Assembly (NCBI GenBank): GCA_030594925.1
Contig: JAUVEG010000115.1
Location: forward strand, 1-5,248
Length of the DNA stretch: 5,248 bases
Reading direction: 5' to 3'
Source: Gammaproteobacteria bacterium
GTDB lineage: Bacteria; Pseudomonadota; Gammaproteobacteria; Chromatiales; Chromatiaceae
The notes beneath the pieces are model-generated. The model was not told the origin of the DNA, did no database searches, and saw only the letters and a list, made by a program, of their open reading frames with translations. Shown here piece by piece: positions 1 through 5,248 of the stretch (its first letter is position 1; each line of letters opens with the position of its first letter). The position numbers were made by a program, and so were the translations under genes.

Positions 1-299
1 GCCTGTTCGACAGCGGCGCGAATCTCCTTGACCCCGGAGAGCACCGCAGAGAGCTTGATGAAAGCAGCGCCGGAGTGATTCGCCAGCATCAAGGCCAGTG
101 TAGTTTTTCCAGTGCCGGGGGGTCCCCAGAAGATCATCGAATGAAGACGGTCATTCTCGATGGCCTGGCGCAGCGGCGAGGATTCGCCGACGATGTTCAG
201 CTGCCCGTAGAACTCGTGCAGATTGCGCGGCCGCATACGATCGGCAAGCGGCCTGAATTGCCCCTCCTGCTGATCGAACAGATCAGTGTTCCCAGACAT
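1..299 (-). CDS. rarA: Replication-associated recombination protein A (RarA/MgsA), N-terminal part, cut by window edge
   Basis: Translating the minus strand from the ATG at 299-297 gives 99 residues and runs off the left edge. The start reads MSGNTDLFDQQEG. It is followed by the RarA-type segment RPLADRMRPRNLHEFYGQ (residues 16-33), then HSMIFWGPPGTGKTTLA (53-69), whose GPPGTGKT is the Walker A ATP-binding loop (59-66), and KLSAVLSGVKEIR (82-94). These are hallmarks of the RarA/MgsA/WRNIP1 family of AAA+ ATPases, which act at stalled replication forks in the cytoplasm; Walker B, sensor and C-terminal tetramerisation regions lie outside the window. Family members are usually about 430-450 residues. 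The ATG lies 17 bases inside the lolA 3' end and no strong Shine-Dalgarno precedes it, so translation is probably coupled to lolA. RuvB shares the Walker A loop, but the flanking segments fit RarA. Function is inferred from family similarity. Confidence 0.95.
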   Translation of the reverse strand, partial: MSGNTDLFDQQEGQFRPLADRMRPRNLHEFYGQLNIVGESSPLRQAIENDRLHSMIFWGPPGTGKTTLALMLANHSGAAFIKLSAVLSGVKEIRAAVEQ

Positions 300-903
300 C
301 GAAACCCGGCGGCGCCTTGAATTTAAACAGGCTTTTGTTGAGAACAGGGTTTCGCTTCACATTGCTGAAGCTGAACCTGGTGTGCTGGCCGAGTTTGTCT
401 GTCATCTCCAGCTTCATCAGCTTGTTGTCACGAAAAGCAACATCCACCTCCTCAACCTGGCTATCTTTGTCAACGGGAGCGAGCGCCATCCACTCCAGCC
501 CGTCGCGTTTATATTCACGCAGAATTGTGAAATGTTTGTCGACCTTCTCTCCCTGTGACAGCAGCTGCGCCGGCGTGCCGCGCAGCGCCATTTTTTGCGG
601 CTGGTGTGAGACCTGTTCGAGATCACGATCCAGCAGCCACACTGTCCTGCCGTCAGCAACGATCAACTGCGCATCCTTGCCGGCGTAATCCCAGCGAAAT
701 TTACCCGGACGCTTGAGATAGAACACGCCGTTTTGTGATGTAGATTGACTGCCGCCCTGCGACTCGACACTCTGCACAAAATCCGCCTGCATGGTTTTCA
801 GCCCGGTGAGAAACCTGTCCAGCGACGTTGCATACAGCGGAGCTGAAAACAGAGACAGCATTGACATCAATAATATTAATAAAAACTCTCGCCAAGACGC
901 CAA
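283..903 (-). CDS. lolA: Outer-membrane lipoprotein carrier protein LolA; start uncertain because a repeat sits in the signal-peptide region
   Basis: LolA is the periplasmic chaperone that takes lipoproteins from the LolCDE ABC transporter to LolB at the outer membrane. The body of the protein is typical: after the proposed signal peptide come FLTGLKTMQADFVQ, then GVFYLKRPGKFRWDY (the RPGKFRW family motif), DRDLEQVS (a counterpart of the family's D-L-E-Q-V motif), and a C-terminus ending FKFKAPPGFDVWEH. The start is doubtful. I use the in-frame TTG at 903-901, which gives 206 residues, close to the 203 of E. coli pre-LolA, with signal peptide MASWREFLLILLM...SAPLYA cleaved near residue 25. 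That TTG lies within the palindromic repeat and has no good ribosome site. Alternatives are the GTG at 1005, which has GAGGG upstream but gives an unusually long 59-residue leader; the ATGs at 867 and 861, which leave too short a signal peptide; and the ATG at 1074, inside ftsK. The gene follows ftsK and overlaps rarA by 17 bases. Identity is secure; the start is not. Confidence 0.9.
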   Translation of the reverse strand: MASWREFLLILLMSMLSLFSAPLYATSLDRFLTGLKTMQADFVQSVESQGGSQSTSQNGVFYLKRPGKFRWDYAGKDAQLIVADGRTVWLLDRDLEQVSHQPQKMALRGTPAQLLSQGEKVDKHFTILREYKRDGLEWMALAPVDKDSQVEEVDVAFRDNKLMKLEMTDKLGQHTRFSFSNVKRNPVLNKSLFKFKAPPGFDVWEH

Positions 904-959
904 GACGCCAAGGATTTTCTTGGCGGGCTTTGCGCCTTGGCGAGAGGCTATAAGTTTTT
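881..959. repeat. Palindromic intergenic-type repeat (MITE/REP-like) in the lolA 5' region
   Basis: The element has perfect 11-base inverted ends, CTCTCGCCAAG at 886-896 and CTTGGCGAGAG at 936-946. Inside the left arm is a short tandem unit (GCCAAGAC twice, 892-907, then GCCAAGG). The outer flanks are also complementary, AAAAACT at 881-887 and AGTTTTT at 953-959, with extra bases before the right one. The central part, about 912-935, would form an irregular loop. From memory, this resembles a widespread bacterial repeat built of GCCAAGRCGCCAAG or GCAAAGRCGCAAAG units that is often mistranslated as SRQDAKTPR-like peptides in spurious proteins; plus-strand translation here gives exactly such a peptide. 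The repeat encodes no transposase. It is unusual in lying where the lolA signal peptide should begin rather than cleanly between genes. Copy number elsewhere in the genome cannot be judged from this window. Confidence 0.85.
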
Positions 960-1009
960 CATGCAGTGTAAGTCCGAAACCTGGTCTCGCTAGAAATCTA
1001 CGCACGTAA

Positions 1010-3340
1010 TTAACCCTCGACAGGTGGTGGAGCCAGCACGGTTCTGGAGCCATTGGTTTCAGGTGGCGTGACAATGCCGATACGCTCCATCTCCTCGATC
1101 ATGCGCGCAGCCCGGTTATAACCGATTTTAAGACGGCGCTGCACGCCCGAGATGGAGGCGCGGCGCGTATCTGTCACGATCTGCACCGCCTCGTCAAACA
1201 GCGGATCACTATCCTCCACATCGACGCCGGAGGCCTCCGGCGACAACCCCGGAATCGCCTCGGATGGCTCGTTGAGAATCTCTTCGACATAGCTCGCGGT
1301 ACCGTTTTGTTTCAGAAACTCGACCACATTATGCACCTCGTGATCATCCACAAAAGCGCCATGCAGGCGCTGCGGGATGCTGGTGCCCGGTGGCAGATAA
1401 AGCATGTCGCCATGCCCCAGCAGATGTTCGGCGCCCTGCTGGTCAAGAATGGTGCGCGAATCGATGCGTGACGAGACCTGGAAGGCAACGCGGGTCGGCA
1501 CATTGGCCTTGATCAAACCGGTGATGACATCTACAGATGGCCGCTGGGTTGCCAGCAGCAGGTGAATCCCTGCAGCACGCGCCTTTTGCGCCAGCCGGGC
1601 GATCAACTCCTCAACTTTTTTACCAACCACCATGATCATGTCAGCGAACTCATCGACAACAACCACGATAAACGGCATTTTGCTCAGCGTCGGAATCTCC
1701 GGTGGCTCGGCATCCTCATCCAGCAAAGCATTGGGGTCAACTACGAAGAGCGGATCTTTCAATGGCTCGCCAGCCTTCTCGGCATCCCGGACCTTCTTGT
1801 TATAGCCGGCGATGCCACGTACTCCCATCGCCGACATCAATTTGTAACGCCGCTCCATCTCGGCCACGCACCAGCGCAGTGCATTGGCCGCCTCGGACAT
1901 ATCCGTGACCACCGGGCATAACAGATGCGGGATGCCTTCATACACCGACAACTCCAGCATCTTGGGGTCGATCATGATCATACGCACCTCATCCGCCTTG
2001 GCCTTGAACAGCAGACTGAGGATCATGGCGTTCACAGCGACCGACTTACCGGAACCCGTGGTGCCTGCGATCAGCGCATGCGGCATCTTGGAAAGATTGG
2101 CCACGGTCGGATTTCCGGCAATATCCTTGCCCATTCCCAAGGTCATCACCGAGCGGGATTTGTCATAGACTTCGGAGCGCAGTATTTCGCTGAGATAGAC
2201 AATCTCCCGGTGCTCATTTGGAATCTCGATGCCGATCACCGATTTACCGGGGATATTCTCGACCACACGCACACTGATGACCGACAGGGAACGCGCCAGA
2301 TCCTTTGCCAGCGCTGTTACCTTGCTGGCCTTGGTGCCTGCCGCCAACTCCAGCTCATAGAGTGTGACGATTGGCCCGGGATGGACAGCCACTACCGAGA
2401 CATCCACCTTGAAATCCGACAACTTCAGTTCAAGCTGCCGCGACATCATCTCCAGCGCCTTGTCTGAATACTGCTGCACCCGCTCTCCGGGTTCATCCAG
2501 CAGGGACAACGGCGGCAACACGGTGTTGGGGTCCGCTTCAAAGAGGGTCGTCTGCTTCTCCTTCTCGACCCTGATGCTGCTTTTGATCTTCTGGATGACC
2601 GGTTCGATTTTCGGCGGTTTTCTGGTCTCTGCCTTTTTGCGGTCTATTTTCAACGCGACGATGCGCTCCTCTTTGAGACGCTGCGCCGCAATCTTCTCCT
2701 CCTTGTGCTCCTGGCGCTTGCTGAACCAGGAGAGAACACGTTCATAACCGTCCAGGACGAGTCCGCCTACCGCCTCCATAATCATGAACCAGGAGACACC
2801 GGTAAAGAGAGTAACTCCCGCCACAAAAATCGCTACCAGCAGCAGCGTCGCGCCCGTTGAACTGAGCACATCCACCAGCATCGACTCCAGCATCTTGCCG
2901 AGAATGCCTCCCGCCCCCGCTCCCTCTGACAGTTTCAGGCCGAAATCCCTCAGATGCAGGGCGCCCAGTCCGCAGCCGCCGATGATCGTCAATACAAAGC
3001 CGCTCAAGCGCAGCATCAGCAGCGGCGTATTCATGCGGTCATCAACGGTGCGCTCCTTGAGAATCAGCCAGCCGCTCCACACCAGCATCACCGGAAACAG
3101 AAAGGCAAAGATACCAAATAACGAGAAAAAAACGTCGGCGAACCAGGCGCCTGCCGCCCCACCCAGATTATGGATATTTTCTCGATCAGCCTGGTATGAC
3201 CAGCCTGGATCATCCTGCGAATAGGTGATAAATGTGAGAAAAAAGTAGGCTGCAACAGCGACAATCAGCCAGAAAGCCCCCTCTCTGAGACGCTCGCTGA
3301 CTCCCCTCTCATTACTATTGACCAACTCACTCCAGGACAC
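1010..3340 (-). CDS. ftsK: DNA translocase FtsK (776 aa, short-linker form)
   Basis: FtsK is a septum-anchored hexameric DNA pump that moves the chromosome terminus and activates XerCD recombination at dif. Four hydrophobic membrane segments are visible at about residues 22-41, 67-94, 107-128 and 161-188. They are followed by a charged, Lys/Glu-rich linker to about 285 and then the motor. Walker A is AGTTGSGKS (425-433, Lys432) and Walker B is [11 protein letters not shown] with Asp563-Glu564; [20 protein letters not shown] follows. The C-terminal winged-helix gamma domain spans about 711-770 and contains [11 protein letters not shown], keeping Asn742, Arg746 and Glu749, equivalents of the E. 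coli residues that read the KOPS sequence. At 776 residues it lacks the very long Pro/Gln linker of E. coli FtsK (about 1330 aa). The start is GTG at 3340-3338, chosen because TGAGGA lies 9 bases upstream and an in-frame TGA precedes it. It is the first gene of an apparent ftsK-lolA-rarA unit, divergent from trxB. Confidence 0.97.
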   Translation of the reverse strand: MSWSELVNSNERGVSERLREGAFWLIVAVAAYFFLTFITYSQDDPGWSYQADRENIHNLGGAAGAWFADVFFSLFGIFAFLFPVMLVWSGWLILKERTVDDRMNTPLLMLRLSGFVLTIIGGCGLGALHLRDFGLKLSEGAGAGGILGKMLESMLVDVLSSTGATLLLVAIFVAGVTLFTGVSWFMIMEAVGGLVLDGYERVLSWFSKRQEHKEEKIAAQRLKEERIVALKIDRKKAETRKPPKIEPVIQKIKSSIRVEKEKQTTLFEADPNTVLPPLSLLDEPGERVQQYSDKALEMMSRQLELKLSDFKVDVSVVAVHPGPIVTLYELELAAGTKASKVTALAKDLARSLSVISVRVVENIPGKSVIGIEIPNEHREIVYLSEILRSEVYDKSRSVMTLGMGKDIAGNPTVANLSKMPHALIAGTTGSGKSVAVNAMILSLLFKAKADEVRMIMIDPKMLELSVYEGIPHLLCPVVTDMSEAANALRWCVAEMERRYKLMSAMGVRGIAGYNKKVRDAEKAGEPLKDPLFVVDPNALLDEDAEPPEIPTLSKMPFIVVVVDEFADMIMVVGKKVEELIARLAQKARAAGIHLLLATQRPSVDVITGLIKANVPTRVAFQVSSRIDSRTILDQQGAEHLLGHGDMLYLPPGTSIPQRLHGAFVDDHEVHNVVEFLKQNGTASYVEEILNEPSEAIPGLSPEASGVDVEDSDPLFDEAVQIVTDTRRASISGVQRRLKIGYNRAARMIEEMERIGIVTPPETNGSRTVLAPPPVEG

Positions 3341-3349
3341 GATGACTAT

Positions 3350-3355
3350 TCCTCA
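3350..3355 (-). promoter_or_regulatory. Shine-Dalgarno site deciding the GTG start of ftsK
   Basis: The minus strand reads TGAGGA, then nine bases, then GTG TCC TGG. An in-frame TGA occurs within the same site, so no earlier in-frame start downstream of that stop is available. This supports the GTG as the real initiation codon of ftsK. Confidence 0.7.
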
Positions 3356-3473
3356 TTATATTCAAACTTTTGTCTCTAAATAATGTAACTTCTCAACAAG
3401 TCCGTGCGTAACATGCACAAAACAATCGAGATATTAGATAACTCAATCAATTTCAATGAATTCCTTTACCCTT

Positions 3474-4506
<1,033 letters not shown>

Positions 4507-4511
4507 AAACA

Positions 4512-4585
4512 CAGTTTGCAGTCTTCAGTTGGCAGTTTGCAGTAAGGGCATGAACCTGCCTACTGCATACTGACGACTGCAAACT
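4512..4585. repeat. Imperfect inverted repeat filling the trxB-aat gap
   Basis: CAGTTTGCAGT occurs twice in direct orientation (4512-4522 and 4533-4543, period 21), and its complement ACTGCAAACT occurs at 4576-4585. A long hairpin can form: 4513-4522 with 4576-4585, CTTCAGT (4523-4529) with ACTGACG (4569-4575, one mismatch), and GCAGTA (4539-4544) with TACTGC (4561-4566), leaving a bulge at 4530-4538 and a loop over 4545-4560. It starts 5 bases after the trxB stop and ends 10 bases before the aat start. It resembles the CAGTTGGCAGTTTGCAGT class of extragenic palindromes seen in environmental proteobacteria. It shares no clear sequence with the repeat at 881-959. It could act as an mRNA hairpin at the end of trxB, but no T-run follows. 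Confidence 0.75.
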
Positions 4586-4595
4586 CGCTTGCCTG

Positions 4596-5248
4596 ATGTT
4601 CTTCTCTCTGGACGATACCGCCAGCGACAGTGAATTCCCTGATCCCCGGCTGGCCGAGACCGAACCAAACGGACTGCTGGCCATAGGCGGCGACATCGGC
4701 GTCAAGCGACTGGCGAATGCCTATCGCTCGGGGATTTTCCCCTGGTTCAGCGCCGGGGAACCCATTCTGTGGTGGTCGCCCGACCCGCGTCTGCTGCTGT
4801 TCCCTGAGAAAATACATGTTTCACGCAGCCTGCGGAAGACCCTGCGCAGGGACGACCACCGGATCACATTTGACAAAGCCTTCAGTGACGTCATCTCACA
4901 CTGCGCTGCAACCCCCCGTCACGGTCAGCCCGGCACCTGGATCATCGATGAGATGATCGACGCCTATATTGAGCTCCATCATCATGGCTATGCCCATTCG
5001 GTGGAGGTGTGGCATGAAAAAAACCTGGTCGGCGGATTGTATGGCGTCGCCATCGGCAGCGCCTTTTATGGAGAATCGATGTTCAGCCTCGTGAGCAATG
5101 CATCCAAAATTGCACTGGTTGCATTGGCGCGCAAGCTGCAGCAATATGGCTTTCATTTCATTGATTGCCAGATGGAGACTCCCCACCTGCTCACCCTGGG
5201 AGCTGAAACCGTCCCAAGAGAGGAGTTCCTGAAGATGAATGCCATCGC
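4596..5248 (+). CDS. aat: Leucyl/phenylalanyl-tRNA--protein transferase (Aat), C-terminus cut by window edge
   Basis: Aat attaches Leu or Phe from aminoacyl-tRNA to the N-terminus of proteins bearing basic N-terminal residues, making them ClpS/ClpAP substrates in the cytoplasm. The reading frame from ATG 4596 stays open for 217 codons to the edge. Family signatures in order are EPNGLLAIGGD (23-33), GIFPWFS (46-52), ILWWSPDPR (57-65), GTWI (113-116), AHSVEVW (133-139), LVGGLYGV (144-151), GESMFS (159-164), NASKIAL (168-174), FIDCQ (188-192) and LGAETVPREEF (201-211). Glu160, Asp190 and Gln192 correspond to E. coli Glu156, Asp186 and Gln188 in the active centre. E. coli Aat has 234 residues, so roughly the last 15-25 are missing. 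There is no convincing Shine-Dalgarno before the ATG; an inverted repeat ends 10 bases upstream. The start agrees with the family's short N-terminus, but an alternative nearby start cannot be excluded. Confidence 0.95.
   Translation, partial: MFFSLDDTASDSEFPDPRLAETEPNGLLAIGGDIGVKRLANAYRSGIFPWFSAGEPILWWSPDPRLLLFPEKIHVSRSLRKTLRRDDHRITFDKAFSDVISHCAATPRHGQPGTWIIDEMIDAYIELHHHGYAHSVEVWHEKNLVGGLYGVAIGSAFYGESMFSLVSNASKIALVALARKLQQYGFHFIDCQMETPHLLTLGAETVPREEFLKMNAI

Noticed and set aside
892..912. Short direct repeats as a CRISPR remnant
   Set aside because: The GCCAAGAC units are immediately tandem without spacers and sit inside a palindrome.
881..959. Intrinsic terminator between ftsK and lolA
   Set aside because: The stem is long and interrupted and belongs to a repeat family. 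T or A runs flank it, but lolA codons begin inside it, so a terminator role is not supported.
791..1009. 72-codon plus-strand frame containing SRQDAKTPR
   Set aside because: It is translation of the palindromic repeat and lolA antisense; peptides of this kind are typical spurious repeat products.
904..1074. lolA start at ATG 1074 (263 aa)
   Set aside because: It would overlap ftsK by 65 bases and place about 80 residues before the signal-peptide cleavage site, far outside the LolA family's length.
1925..2467. 180-codon open frame on the plus strand
   Set aside because: It lies fully antisense to the ftsK motor domain, has no recognisable family features, and is a by-product of the ftsK codon usage.
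3355..3360. Perfect TATAAT on the minus strand upstream of ftsK
   Set aside because: A start from this -10 would fall only a few bases before the GTG and exclude the Shine-Dalgarno; the paired -35 (TTATTT) is also poor. Probably chance in TATAATGAGGA.

Overview
The window is an ordinary-looking chromosomal housekeeping stretch from a proteobacterium, most likely a gammaproteobacterium. The gene set and order (rarA, lolA, ftsK on the minus strand; trxB, aat on the plus strand) follow, from memory, the E. coli neighbourhood aat-cydC-cydD-trxB-lrp-ftsK-lolA-rarA. Here cydCD (between aat and trxB) and lrp (between trxB and ftsK) are absent. Genus or species cannot be read from the sequence.

Layout: 1-299 (minus) is the N-terminal third or less of the AAA+ ATPase RarA, cut by the window edge. 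It overlaps by 17 bases the end of lolA (minus), the periplasmic lipoprotein carrier. ftsK (1010-3340, minus) lies upstream of lolA, so ftsK-lolA-rarA look like one co-directional transcription unit. A 209-base divergent intergenic region (3341-3549) separates ftsK from trxB (3550-4506, plus), a thioredoxin reductase. An 89-base gap filled by an imperfect inverted repeat leads to aat (4596 onward, plus), the leucyl/phenylalanyl-tRNA-protein transferase of the N-degron pathway, cut by the right edge after 217 codons.

The genes are not one pathway. FtsK handles chromosome segregation at division, LolA carries outer-membrane lipoproteins, RarA acts at stalled replication forks, TrxB supplies reduced thioredoxin, and Aat tags proteins for degradation.

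The most unusual point is at the 5' end of lolA. A palindromic intergenic-type repeat (881-959) lies in the signal-peptide region. A plausible ancestral start (ATG AAA AAC TTA at 962-951) now runs straight into TAG at the repeat edge. Removing 68 bases of the repeat would restore a classical signal peptide in frame with mature LolA. The present gene must therefore start elsewhere, possibly at a TTG inside the repeat or a GTG upstream of it. I found no previously undescribed multi-gene system, CRISPR array, RNA gene or transposase.
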